A program made the position numbers and the translations under genes. A DNA stretch of 64,000 nucleotides from Collimonas sp. PA-H2 (lineage in GTDB: Bacteria > Pseudomonadota > Gammaproteobacteria > Burkholderiales > Burkholderiaceae_D). The stretch spans positions 5,456,001 to 5,520,000 of the forward strand of contig NZ_PDBX01000001.1 in assembly GCF_002564105.1 (NCBI RefSeq), written 5' to 3'. The notes beneath the pieces were generated by a model. It was not told where the DNA came from. It made no database searches and saw only the letters and a list, made by a program, of their open reading frames with translations. Shown piece after piece: positions 47,930 to 56,782 of the stretch; position 1 is the stretch's first letter; the number at the start of each line of letters is the position of its first letter.

Positions 47930-48961
47930 CTAGAGGAATGAATCCTTGCCAACACCCTTGGCGCCTAGCAAGCGCTTCAGCTTGAGCAAGGCCTCCTGCT
48001 GGATTTGCCGCACCCGCTCGCGCGTGACGCCGATTTCGGCAGCCAGCTCTTCCAGGGTGGACGGATCGTCATTATCGAGACCGAACCTGCGCATGATCAC
48101 ATTGCGCTGCTTGTCGGTCAGTTTTTCCAGCCAGACCCGCACCAGGATCGAGGTTTCCTGCTGCTCAGCGCGGGAATCGGGATTTTCTTCGGTGGCGCTG
48201 GGCAGCAAGTCCATCAGGCTGGCCAGCGGATCCTGGTCCAGCGGCGCATCCAGCGAAGCTGCATGTTCGGACAGCGCCAGCACGTCTTGCACATCCTCCA
48301 CCGGCCGGTCCACCAGATGGGCGATATCTTCGGCGCTGGCGTCCTTACCGTCGTGGTGCTGGGCTTCCAGGTGATATTTGGCGCGCAGGATCTGATTCAG
48401 CTCGCGCACCATGTGCACCGGCAAACGCACGGTGCGCGCCTGGTTCATGATGGCGCGCTCGATGCTTTGGCGTATCCACCAGGTGGCGTAGGTAGAGAAA
48501 CGGAAACCGCGTTCCGGCTCGAACTTGTCGATCGCCCGCATCAGGCCGAGATTGCCTTCTTCGATCAGGTCGAGCAAGGCGACGCCGCGGTTGATATAGT
48601 GCTTGGCGATCGACACCACCAGCCGCAGGTTGTGCTCGATCATTTTTTGCCGGGCGTCGAAATTGCCCTGCTTGGCGAGGGTGGCGAAATGCACTTCCTC
48701 GGTTACCGTCAGCAGCGGCCGGGTGCCGATCTGGTTCAGGTAGTGCTGGGTGGTGTCGGTCGACAGTTCCGCCGCCAGGACCTTCTTCAGCTCCTCGACG
48801 CCGTCGACCACCACCACCACGCCGTCGACCACTACCTCGTCGTCGGCATCCTGCTCGCCGGCGATAGCATCAACATCGTCGTCATCGCGCCCATCATCGG
48901 CCAGCCGCTCCGATGAGACCTCATGCTCTTCGTCTTGATGATCTGCCGGGCGTTTGCTCAT
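47930..48961 (-). CDS. rpoS: Stationary-phase/general-stress sigma factor RpoS
   Basis: This 343-residue sigma-70 family protein redirects RNA polymerase to stationary-phase and stress genes. A highly acidic N-terminal ~55 residues (rich in D, E and V) precede region 1.2 ([15 protein letters not shown]), region 2 ([40 protein letters not shown], and [20 protein letters not shown]), region 3 and region 4.2 ([20 protein letters not shown]). Synteny with nlpD-pcm-surE confirms RpoS over other group 2 sigma factors. Its main promoter probably lies within nlpD, as in E. coli. Confidence 0.97.
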   Translation of the reverse strand: MSKRPADHQDEEHEVSSERLADDGRDDDDVDAIAGEQDADDEVVVDGVVVVVDGVEELKKVLAAELSTDTTQHYLNQIGTRPLLTVTEEVHFATLAKQGNFDARQKMIEHNLRLVVSIAKHYINRGVALLDLIEEGNLGLMRAIDKFEPERGFRFSTYATWWIRQSIERAIMNQARTVRLPVHMVRELNQILRAKYHLEAQHHDGKDASAEDIAHLVDRPVEDVQDVLALSEHAASLDAPLDQDPLASLMDLLPSATEENPDSRAEQQETSILVRVWLEKLTDKQRNVIMRRFGLDNDDPSTLEELAAEIGVTRERVRQIQQEALLKLKRLLGAKGVGKDSFL

Positions 48962-48972
48962 TTAGCGCTCAT

Positions 48973-49947
48973 TTAGCGGTTCGGTAGGAATTTCGATGGA
49001 TCCACAGGTTTGCCTTGCTGACGAACTTCGAAGTGCAACTTGACCACGTCGCTGTCCGAATTCCCCATTTCGGCAATTTTCTGGCCCTTGCTTACGGTCT
49101 GGCCTTCCTTGACCAGAATGGTCTTATTATGCGCGTAAGCGGACAACAAGTTGCTAGTATGTTTGATGATAACCAAATTACCGTAGCCGCGGATACCGCT
49201 ACCCGCGTACATCACCTTACCGCCGGCTGCCGCCACCACAGATTGCCCTGATTTTCCGGCAATATCGATGCCTTTCTTGCCCTGGTCGAAGGCGCCTATC
49301 TGCTTGCCTTCGGCCGGCCACATCCAGTCCACCTTGTCTTCATCGCCAGAGGCCGCCGCTGGCACAGAAGCGGCCGGCGTGCTGGCCGCGACGGCGGCAG
49401 CAGACGCCACAACTGCCGGCGCCACCGCCTTCGGCGCATCGCTGGAAGACGCCGCGTCCGGTTTTTGCAATTCTGCCAGCGCCGCCTCCGAATACGGCCG
49501 CTTGTCGCCACGCGGTCCGTTCTTGTTAGTAGCGCTGCCGTTGCTTGCGGCCGCCGATGGCGCCGACCCCAGCGAGCGCACTTCGACCCCGGAGCCGGTC
49601 CCTACGCTAGCAGCCTGGGCGCCGCCCGAACTGCCATCCGGCTGCACGCGCAATACCTGGCCGACCTTGATGTCATTGGCGTTTTCCAGCTTGTTCCAGG
49701 CTACGATGTCACGATAGCTCTGGCCGAACTCCAGCGCGATCCGGTACAAGGTATCGCCTTGCTTGACGGTGTAAGAGCCGCGCCCTTCAACCGCGCGCGG
49801 CGCATCGGTTGCGGCCGTGCCGGTGGTGGCGACGCTGCCGCCTGTGCGGCGCTCGACTACCGGAGCGGGGGTACGCGGAGTGGTACACGCTGCCAGCGTA
49901 GCGATCATTACTCCCAAAGCGATAAAGCGAGTTTTCTTCATTCTCAT
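48973..49947 (-). CDS. nlpD: NlpD-like LysM/M23 lipoprotein
   Basis: This 324-residue outer-membrane lipoprotein has a lipobox LAAC (Cys near 21), a LysM domain (about 57-102, YTVKQGDTLYRIALEFGQSY), an Ala/Ser-rich linker and a C-terminal LytM (M23) domain (about 208-322). The M23 zinc site is degenerate: the first histidine position reads KKGIDIAG rather than HxGID, and only the YAHN and LHFEVR parts remain. It therefore probably activates the amidase AmiC at the septum without cutting peptidoglycan itself, as in E. coli NlpD. It lies 11 bases before rpoS. Confidence 0.95.
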   Translation of the reverse strand: MRMKKTRFIALGVMIATLAACTTPRTPAPVVERRTGGSVATTGTAATDAPRAVEGRGSYTVKQGDTLYRIALEFGQSYRDIVAWNKLENANDIKVGQVLRVQPDGSSGGAQAASVGTGSGVEVRSLGSAPSAAASNGSATNKNGPRGDKRPYSEAALAELQKPDAASSSDAPKAVAPAVVASAAAVAASTPAASVPAAASGDEDKVDWMWPAEGKQIGAFDQGKKGIDIAGKSGQSVVAAAGGKVMYAGSGIRGYGNLVIIKHTSNLLSAYAHNKTILVKEGQTVSKGQKIAEMGNSDSDVVKLHFEVRQQGKPVDPSKFLPNR

Positions 49948-50036
49948 TACATTAATATTAGTATGTGCGACTCAGTCGCTGATTGTTCGTCGATTTATTC
50001 GTCAATATGTTTCGCCGGCTACGGCACAAGCTATCC

Positions 50037-50930
50037 TCAAACCGTGCCGGCGCGCAGAGGCACAAAATGACAGTCCTCCAGTGTGGTGCTGGTCCAATCA
50101 AATTTACTGGTTCGCTGGATGAGCTGCAGTACCTGATGACGGGAACCGACCGGAGCCACCAGGCGGCCGCCGATCGTCATTTGATCCAATAGCGCCTGCG
50201 GCACTTCGAGTCCCGCCGCAGCCAGGATGATACCGTCGAAAGGCGCCACCTGCGGCAGCCCAAGCATACCATCTCCGTAATGCAAACGGATGTTGGCGAT
50301 CCGCAGCGGACGCAAGTTGCTGCGCGCCAGTTCATGCAAAGGCTTGATGCGCTCGATCGAATACACTTCCTTCGCCACCAGCGACAGCACCGCCGCCTGG
50401 TAGCCGCAGCCGGTGCCGATTTCCAGCACTCGGTTGAGGACGCCGCCCTGCTGGTTATCGCGCATGATCTCGATCATCCGCGCCACGATATACGGCTGCG
50501 AAATGGTCTGATGATGGCCAATCGGCAGGGAGGCGTCGATATACGCCTGGCTCGACAAGCCGGGTTCCATGAACATATGGCGCGGTACGCTTTCCATTGC
50601 CGCCAGCACCCTGGCATCCGTCACGCCCTGTTTGGCGACGCGCGCCACCATGGCTTTGCGCACGCCATCGGACATCATCGAATTCGAGCGCTCGACATGG
50701 CTGGCGCTCTCGCCCAGACGCGCCATCGGCTTGCTGGCAGCAGGCGCAGGTTTCGGCGGCTGCGCTGACGGTACGGCGCCGTTACGCGGCGTGTTGCGGG
50801 AGTTTTCCCAGGCGGCGTTCTTGGTTGCAGTCTGCGGCGTCGCAACGCTGCGGTTGCTGCGGTCAGCGCTGGGCTTCTTGTCGACTACCGATGACAGCTG
50901 CAACGGAAAACGCTTCGCCTTGTCGGTCAT
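50037..50930 (-). CDS. pcm: Protein-L-isoaspartate O-methyltransferase with N-terminal extension
   Basis: This 297-residue enzyme uses SAM to start repair of isoaspartyl residues in aged proteins. The SAM motif [16 protein letters not shown] is intact, along with [17 protein letters not shown] and the post-motif [13 protein letters not shown]. About 80 low-complexity residues rich in Ala, Pro, Ser and Asn precede the usual ~210-residue catalytic domain. Such extensions are seen in Burkholderiales Pcm proteins; their role is unknown. It overlaps surE by 4 bases. Confidence 0.95.
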   Translation of the reverse strand: MTDKAKRFPLQLSSVVDKKPSADRSNRSVATPQTATKNAAWENSRNTPRNGAVPSAQPPKPAPAASKPMARLGESASHVERSNSMMSDGVRKAMVARVAKQGVTDARVLAAMESVPRHMFMEPGLSSQAYIDASLPIGHHQTISQPYIVARMIEIMRDNQQGGVLNRVLEIGTGCGYQAAVLSLVAKEVYSIERIKPLHELARSNLRPLRIANIRLHYGDGMLGLPQVAPFDGIILAAAGLEVPQALLDQMTIGGRLVAPVGSRHQVLQLIQRTSKFDWTSTTLEDCHFVPLRAGTV

Positions 50931-51664
50931 GACAGGTCTTTCCTCAGCGCGGCCAACTGGGTCGCATGCGTCAAATCTATCTGCAAAGGCGTGATCGAGA
51001 CATGGCCGTTGGCGGTAGCGTGGAAGTCGGTGCCCTCGCCGGCATCGCGCGCGCCGCCCGGCGGTCCTATCCAGTAAATGTCGCGGCCATGCGGATCCTG
51101 CGCCTTGATCACCGCTTCCGACTCATGCCGCTTGCCGAGCCGCGTCGCCAGGGCCGGCTTGAGCTGATCGTAAGGCAGGTTGGGAATATTGACATTCAGC
51201 AGATAAGACTGCGGCAGATTGTCAAAGCGCCGCTCGACGATATCGCGCGCCACCATGGCCGCCGCCTCAAGCTCGTCCCAGCCTTTGTGCAACTGCGAAA
51301 AAGCGATCGCCGGAATACCGAAGAGGAAACCCTCGGTGGCGGCCGCCACGGTACCCGAATACAGTGTATCGTCACCCATGTTCTGGCCCTGGTTGATGCC
51401 GGAAACGATCAGGTCGGGACGGAAATTCAGCAAGCCGGTCAAGGCCACGTGCACGCAGTCGGATGGCGTGCCGTTAATGAAATAGAAACCGTTTTCGGCG
51501 CGCTGGACAGACAAAGGACGATCCAGGGTCAAGGAATTGGACGAGCCGGAACGATTGCTGTCCGGGGCTACCACCACGATTTCCGCAATCGGCGCCAGCG
51601 CGTTCGCCAAGGCGATGATGCCCGGCGCCAAGTAACCATCGTCGTTACTGATCAAAATTTTCAT
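50927..51664 (-). CDS. surE: 5'/3'-nucleotidase SurE
   Basis: This 245-residue stationary-phase survival phosphatase hydrolyses nucleoside monophosphates. The N-terminal metal site [16 protein letters not shown] (Asp pair D8-D9) and [17 protein letters not shown] are intact, with [20 protein letters not shown] carrying the active-site Asn. It heads the surE-pcm-nlpD-rpoS operon, divergent from the phasin gene. Confidence 0.97.
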   Translation of the reverse strand: MKILISNDDGYLAPGIIALANALAPIAEIVVVAPDSNRSGSSNSLTLDRPLSVQRAENGFYFINGTPSDCVHVALTGLLNFRPDLIVSGINQGQNMGDDTLYSGTVAAATEGFLFGIPAIAFSQLHKGWDELEAAAMVARDIVERRFDNLPQSYLLNVNIPNLPYDQLKPALATRLGKRHESEAVIKAQDPHGRDIYWIGPPGGARDAGEGTDFHATANGHVSITPLQIDLTHATQLAALRKDLS

Positions 51665-51915
51665 ACTGGGATTTTACCTGAAGCAATGTTACTGATTTAT
51701 GAAGATTTGGGAAATTTAACGAACTACCTTTATGAGACACTTTCAGTCACGGATTAGTTGCTTTTACAGCACGAAAACAGGGCAATTGCAAAATTATGTT
51801 GCAGCGCCACAAAAAAGCCCCAACTCGGGAATAAAAGCAGGTATTGTTAGCGCTATCAAGACTACTCGGATGAGCACACCGCCGCCTGCCGTCGTCAGAC
51901 CACCAAGGAGTCACA

Positions 51916-52440
51916 ATGAAATCGTACCGCGTCCGCAATCCTATCGCCAGCAGCCCTGACATTCTCAGCAACCCCGCCGCCTCCATCAACGCATGGACCG
52001 ACCTGATGCTTCAAACCGGAGAAATGATGAGCGCCTCGGCCCAGGTGATCGGCCACCGCACCGCCCGCATGGCCATGGCTGGACCGGCGCCCAGCCAGCA
52101 CGACCGCAATGAATTCAACCTGATGAGCCAGGAAAAAATCGAAGCCATCACAGAATCCGCGCACGCCATGGCGATCCGCTTCATGAGCATGCACCAGGAA
52201 GCCGCCCGCCTGGCCATCCAGCAAATGCTGAGCGGCGCCGCCAACCTGATGTCGGTCGCAAGCAGCAGCAGCCTGCACCAGTCGGGACATCGGCAAAGCA
52301 AGCTGGCGCATGACACCATGCTCAACTCGGCTGAGGCGGTGTCGCAGTTCAATACTTCGTTGGCGGATATTGCGCAGACGGGATTACAGCCGATTCATGC
52401 GCGGGCTACTGCGAATGCGAAGCGGTTGAAGAAGCTCTAA
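51916..52440 (+). CDS. Phasin-like polyhydroxyalkanoate granule protein
   Basis: This 174-residue alpha-helical protein is the kind that coats polyhydroxyalkanoate granules. It has short amphipathic helices (NAWTDLMLQTGEMMSASAQV), many Met, Ala and Gln residues and a lysine-rich end (ANAKRLKKL), resembling betaproteobacterial granule-associated phasins. An AAGGAG site precedes ATG 51916 by 7 bases. No synthase gene is near. The assignment rests on composition and general resemblance. Confidence 0.7.
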   Translation: MKSYRVRNPIASSPDILSNPAASINAWTDLMLQTGEMMSASAQVIGHRTARMAMAGPAPSQHDRNEFNLMSQEKIEAITESAHAMAIRFMSMHQEAARLAIQQMLSGAANLMSVASSSSLHQSGHRQSKLAHDTMLNSAEAVSQFNTSLADIAQTGLQPIHARATANAKRLKKL

Positions 52441-52548
52441 ACGGATTTGATTGCGAAGCTGCTCGGGAACATTGCCGCTTTCCGCTTCGCATCCGTACTG
52501 TTGCTCGCCTCCCCTAGCGTCAACAAACCCACCGCTAGAAATCCCATT

Positions 52549-52995
52549 TCATTTTCTCTTATGCGACTGGCGGCGCAGCTTATCTCGTTGACGCTTACGG
52601 TCGTCTTCGGAATTAGAGAAAGGCAGTTCCAAGATTAGCCACCAAAGAAAATTGAAAAGATAGACCATCGATAGCCCCAAAATTGCAGCAATCCACGGGG
52701 AAATCCTGGCGGGCGCGTCATCTGACGGCATTACGGCAAAATAGAAAATAACCGCAAGGATGACCGCACACGTATGCATCAGTATTTTGTGCTCGCCTTC
52801 CAGGGTATCAATCGAAAAAATGATTTTTACAAGATCCCTGAAATTGAAAAGCAAGCAAATACTCAATATCATAAGTACGACTAGCAACAGCAAAGTCCAG
52901 TTATCACCGCGCCCCTTGTGAATCAAAGCATAAACTCCAAGCGATCCGAGTATCAACGCTATCGTGCGAAGAAGTTTTAAAAATGCTGTTCGCAT
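52549..52995 (-). CDS. Hypothetical membrane protein (four helices)
   Basis: This 148-residue protein is not one I recognise. It has four hydrophobic segments (about 8-25, 34-52, 72-89 and 98-121) and a charged, basic C-terminal tail rich in Arg and Lys (DDRKRQRDKLRRQSHKRK). It lies at the edge of the AT-richer region, downstream of the putative immunity genes. A bacteriocin- or effector-immunity membrane protein would fit the setting, but nothing in the sequence proves it. Confidence 0.65.
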   Translation of the reverse strand: MRTAFLKLLRTIALILGSLGVYALIHKGRGDNWTLLLLVVLMILSICLLFNFRDLVKIIFSIDTLEGEHKILMHTCAVILAVIFYFAVMPSDDAPARISPWIAAILGLSMVYLFNFLWWLILELPFSNSEDDRKRQRDKLRRQSHKRK

Positions 52996-53113
52996 GAAAG
53001 TTCTACCGCTGCTTTTCTTTTGGGTGAAGTTACGGAATTACTGCTTAGAGCAATTAAGCTCTCATGCGTATGCCTTAAAATTTCATCATGATTTAATTCT
53101 TTACGACACATCA

Positions 53114-53163
53114 AATCATAAATTACTTTTTTTTTGCTGGATATTATTCTCCAGCAGAGCTTG
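53114..53163 (-). pseudogene. Vestigial 3' end of a second XAC2610-like gene
   Basis: This ~50-base stretch aligns with 53275-53327, the end of the downstream-paired gene. On the minus strand it still encodes LNSGQALLENNIQQKKSNL and a stop, against SAGETMQALLENNIQPKKGE in the intact copy. Nothing recognisable remains upstream. It is a decayed tandem duplicate. Confidence 0.65.
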
Positions 53164-53255
53164 ACCAGAGTTAAGTCAATTTTACGTCGCTCGTGGAAGA
53201 CGAAATTTCAGGGGAAGCCCATAAAAGGCCGACTCACATTTTTTGCCATCACTGT

Positions 53256-53800
53256 TTATTCTTCCGAACATCTCAAGTCATAAATCTCGCCTTTTTTGGG
53301 CTGAATATTATTTTCTAGTAGAGCTTGCATAGTCTCGCCGGCACTAAGACTTGTACAGTATCGCCTCTTATCTTTATTAAAAATGGCGCCAACATATACA
53401 TTCATCCACATGCTGGCTGGCACTTCGGCGTAAATTTTCAATGGAATGGCAAAATCCTTGTAACCATCCTGATTAAGATCGGCAAATTTAATTTGCCCAC
53501 GAACTTTACACATCCCGTATGACTCAATGTCCTTAACCGACTGATTTGTTAAATCAACGTCAAAAAATTTACATCCATCGTCCTTACCATACTGTGTCGT
53601 TATAAAAAATGCTCTTGGCCATTCAACGACCATTTCACACTGGCTTTAGCGATTGCATTTCTCTCTTTTTCTAACTTAAGCAAAGAAATTACCTCGTGGG
53701 GAATGACCTTTATTGGCTCTGCGACCAGCTCGTTCTCCGCCGCAAAAATAGCTTGAGAAGCAAGCATTAAAAATAATAAGACAATAATCAGCTTTTCCAT
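53256..53800 (-). pseudogene. XAC2610-like putative immunity protein gene, broken by one missing base
   Basis: Two overlapping frames form one protein of 181 residues if one base is restored near 53626 (an AAAA run shortened to AAA). The first part (53600-53800, 66 residues) has a signal peptide MEKLIIVLLFLMLASQAIFA. The second (53256-53633) starts MVVEWPRAFFITTQYGKDDG and holds FADLNQDGYKDFAIPL, a D-x-N-x-D-G calcium-loop motif. That motif and the layout resemble XAC2610 of Xanthomonas citri, the periplasmic immunity protein of a GH19 effector. The same effector class lies just upstream here. The signal peptide lacks a clear lipobox. Resemblance is by eye; a sequencing error could explain the break. 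Confidence 0.6.
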
Positions 53801-53890
53801 TTTTTAATTCTTTTGGAATAAATCTTCATTCAGTATTTTTCGTCCATTCGTATTTTTGATACGAAAATAGTTTCAGCCAATTGGCTACCT

Positions 53891-54601
53891 TCACTTATCA
53901 AATGTAACGAAATATTCCTTTTGGCAATAAGAATCGGGTTGGACAAATTCTGGAAAAAACACTAAATCTCCATCTTTTGCCCAGACCCGATAGGATGTGG
54001 TTTTCAGGAAAAATGAGCATTTTTTATCAAAATTATTCTTCATTACTTCTTGGCTGTCTTCGATCAACCTATCGGAGGCTTCATCATTTAGCTTGATCAA
54101 CCCCGTTACACCCACAGATACACCATCTTTGATAGACGGAGCCAAATCACTCACTAATTTCACTGACGACACTTCTTGTCCTGTGTTTTTTGAAAAATTT
54201 TTGACCTCTTTTTCTATATCCGGACTACCAGCACATACCGTGGAGCGAGCAAAGACAACGCTAAGGTAGTCTTTTGTCTCGTATATTTTTTCGAACTTTA
54301 GCTCATACCCCCAAGGATGCCCCTGGGCCCAAGATCCACACTTCCTGGCATCGGTCTCGAATTTTTTCGCAGCAGCTTCTAGGTTCTTATTTATATTCTT
54401 TTTTTGTGAATTCGCATCGTCCTTCAGCCAATCGACGTTAACCTTTTCTATCAAAATCGTCGCCACCGCATTTTTCTTCTCTGTTTTCTTAAAATTAGTC
54501 ACCGTATATTTAACAGTTGAACTCGCATCGCTTGCGAAACAAGACGGCAACATCTGCAAAGTCAAGAAAGAAGCTCCACACACAAATTTGAACATCTTCA
54601 T
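53891..54601 (-). CDS. Secreted protein translationally coupled to the GH19 effector gene
   Basis: This 236-residue protein is not one I recognise. A signal peptide (about 1-23, FKFVCGASFLTLQMLPSCFA) directs it to the periplasm. The mature part has five further cysteines (KCGSW, TVCAG, KKCSFF, SYCQK and similar), a Lys/Asn-rich character and a core with KYTVTNFKKTEKKN and YLSVVFARSTVCAGSPDIEK. The layout suggests the DUF3298/RsiV-like fold (anti-lysozyme) but I cannot confirm that. Its start overlaps the effector stop by 4 bases (ATGA), so the two are co-translated. A periplasmic immunity role is the simplest guess. Confidence 0.7.
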   Translation of the reverse strand: MKMFKFVCGASFLTLQMLPSCFASDASSTVKYTVTNFKKTEKKNAVATILIEKVNVDWLKDDANSQKKNINKNLEAAAKKFETDARKCGSWAQGHPWGYELKFEKIYETKDYLSVVFARSTVCAGSPDIEKEVKNFSKNTGQEVSSVKLVSDLAPSIKDGVSVGVTGLIKLNDEASDRLIEDSQEVMKNNFDKKCSFFLKTTSYRVWAKDGDLVFFPEFVQPDSYCQKEYFVTFDK

Positions 54602-56762
54602 AGCAAAACCTTTTTGATACGAGTAGTGAAATTTATACGCTCTGGCAAGCCATTCTCGCCGCCGTTGATAGCGTGCGTCACTGCTTTGACGTCATCCTTA
54701 TCCATAGCCGCCAACGTACCCTTTCTAAGAAGTGTGATGTACCAGCAACCAGCGTCTATACAAGTAAAGCTTGTTGCTAGGATGCGATCAGGATCTGCCA
54801 CTGGAGGAAAGCGCTTGTGGGCATCATTTTCCCAACCGGTGTCAAAATCCACTCCCTTTTTCAGCCATCCTTTGAACGCCCAATATTCCCCGTAATTATA
54901 TCGACCAGTCAATTGCTTGAATCCGCGCCCTTTAAATTTTGGCCCATCACCTGGTTGAGTATTTCCAAGCATACGGCTACCTTCGTAGTGTGTGCCTGAC
55001 GCCAGTTCTAGCATAGAATTTAAGCTACCGCTTTCAACGGCACCTTGGCCAAAAAAATGAGCACAGCGTATTCGGTTATTAACTGCGTATCTAAAACAGC
55101 ATTTGTTAATATCCAAGCGATATTTTTCTCTAACTTCGTCCGTTGTACCGTGACTTATGGTCTCGTCCTTAGACGATGCTTTCGCAGGATAAATTTGAGC
55201 CAACTCATTTTTTGACAGCCACATACACTTTGCCAATTGCTCAACAAATCTTACTGGATGTACATGCCAAACGCTCTTTGCATTTGGCAAGCCTGGTATG
55301 TCCTCCCAAAATGCCAAGCGCTCGATGTGCTTAGTTAATTTAGCAAACTGTTCTGGTGTCAATTTTGATGGGCCGAAAGCTTCGTTGGTAACGCGCCCAA
55401 AACGTTTAGCAATATCTAGCTTGCTCCATTCGGTAGGATGCTTCGTGACCAAATGACGCAATTTATCCTCATCCTGCGCCAATTTTCCTTTGTTTTTTTC
55501 TGCACGATCCTTGTCATAACCATCTAAAAGTTTTTGCAGGCCATCATCATCAATAAAACCATCGTCGCTGAACTGTCCATGCTCTTCAATTTTCTGGAAA
55601 TCCGGCCAATCTGCATCACTACTAAATTTGATCGTGTTTTTTTCTGCCCAATACAATTTATTCGTATCGGGAGCGAAAACCTGGACCCAGGTTTTCCCTT
55701 CATTGATTTCTTCTTGAAATTCACCGGACGCTAGCCATGGATCCATCCACGGTATGACTGGCTTATCCTTAGCTAGAGTGCTTACATTCTTTACGGGATC
55801 TTTGACATAGGCGTGAAGCTCTTTATTAAGTGCTTGGTGCTGCGTATGTGCAATTTTTTTTCCTTTGTGCTTGGGGTCAGGAATTTCTATTTCTTCGGTC
55901 GCAATCTGATCATCACTTACCCATAATTTCTGCTTTTCAATGTGAATCTTTTTATAGCCATTAGTGCCCTGTTCCTTATCCAAGGTGAGCGGCTTCTTAG
56001 GATCGACCTTTACAATTTGTTTGCTCAACAATTCGTCTTGTACTAGTAAAGATTCTGCCAACTGGCATTCCCCCCAAACCAATTTCTCAGAGTTATTTAG
56101 AAACTGGACATCTTCGAAGAGAATTTCGAAATGAACACCGCGAGAGGGGGTCGCCATGTTGTCTGGAATACTGCCACAGTACCCAAGAATGTCACCACGT
56201 TGCACCCGTTCATAACCCGTCCCGAGGACACACGCACCACTGGTGACAGGAGCCAAAATTTCGACGTGATCCCCCACCATCTTGGGATGCTTTTTCTGAT
56301 CAAGTACAGGCTTCCCATCTTTATCAGTCAATGCATGCTTGGCGACAAATTTCTTTAAGAAATTTACGGCATCAACGTCCTTTTTATCTTTAACGTCATT
56401 CCACGCCTGCAAGTGCATATACAAAGAATAGAAAATTAGTTTACTTGTACCTAACGTCGTTTGCCCCAATTCAGTCTCATGTTTGAGCAATACGAAACTG
56501 CGTGAATAAGGAACTTTGTCAAAATATTCGTCTTTGGCATCTGCTTCATCATAGCGATAGGCAACCAGCTCTCCATCAGCGATGGCGCGTATCGGCGCGT
56601 TTCTGTCAGCAGGATGGATTGCACTCCACCATGCCAGAACCGGTTCTTCCCCATTGGGAAGGAACCGCTTAGAATTTCACTGTTGTTGTAAACCGGGTCA
56701 GGCACAACGCACTGCTCTTTGCCAAGGCTGTAAGGTAGCTGAATGGGGTAGGTGATGATCAT
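54598..56762 (-). pseudogene. M23-like/GH19 peptidoglycan-hydrolase effector, split by one missing base
   Basis: The intact protein would have about 721 residues. The first frame (56451-56762) begins MIITYPIQLPYSLGKEQ and contains GSFPMGKNRFWHGGV; the second (to 54598) continues HPADRNAPIRAIADGELVAY, then KLIFYSLYMHLQAW and GVHFEILFED. The join falls at 56617-56624, inside the M23-like WHGG region, and one added base (AA to AAA) restores the frame. The C-terminal ~160 residues are a GH19 chitinase/lysozyme domain: GQGAVESGSL (Glu) and GTHYEGSRMLGNTQPGDGPK (Glu), then FKGRGFKQLTGRYNYGEYW. Both catalytic glutamates are kept. The M23-like part looks degenerate (HFE instead of HxH). It follows vgrG by 20 bases, so it is a likely VgrG-delivered cell-wall effector. 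Confidence 0.8.
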
Positions 56763-56782
56763 CGTTGGTCAGAATGGTCTAG

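Noticed and set aside
52996-53255. A small gene in the AT-rich gap
   Set aside because: Apart from the short decayed gene end at 53114-53163, the frames here are short and carry no ribosome site or recognisable sequence.
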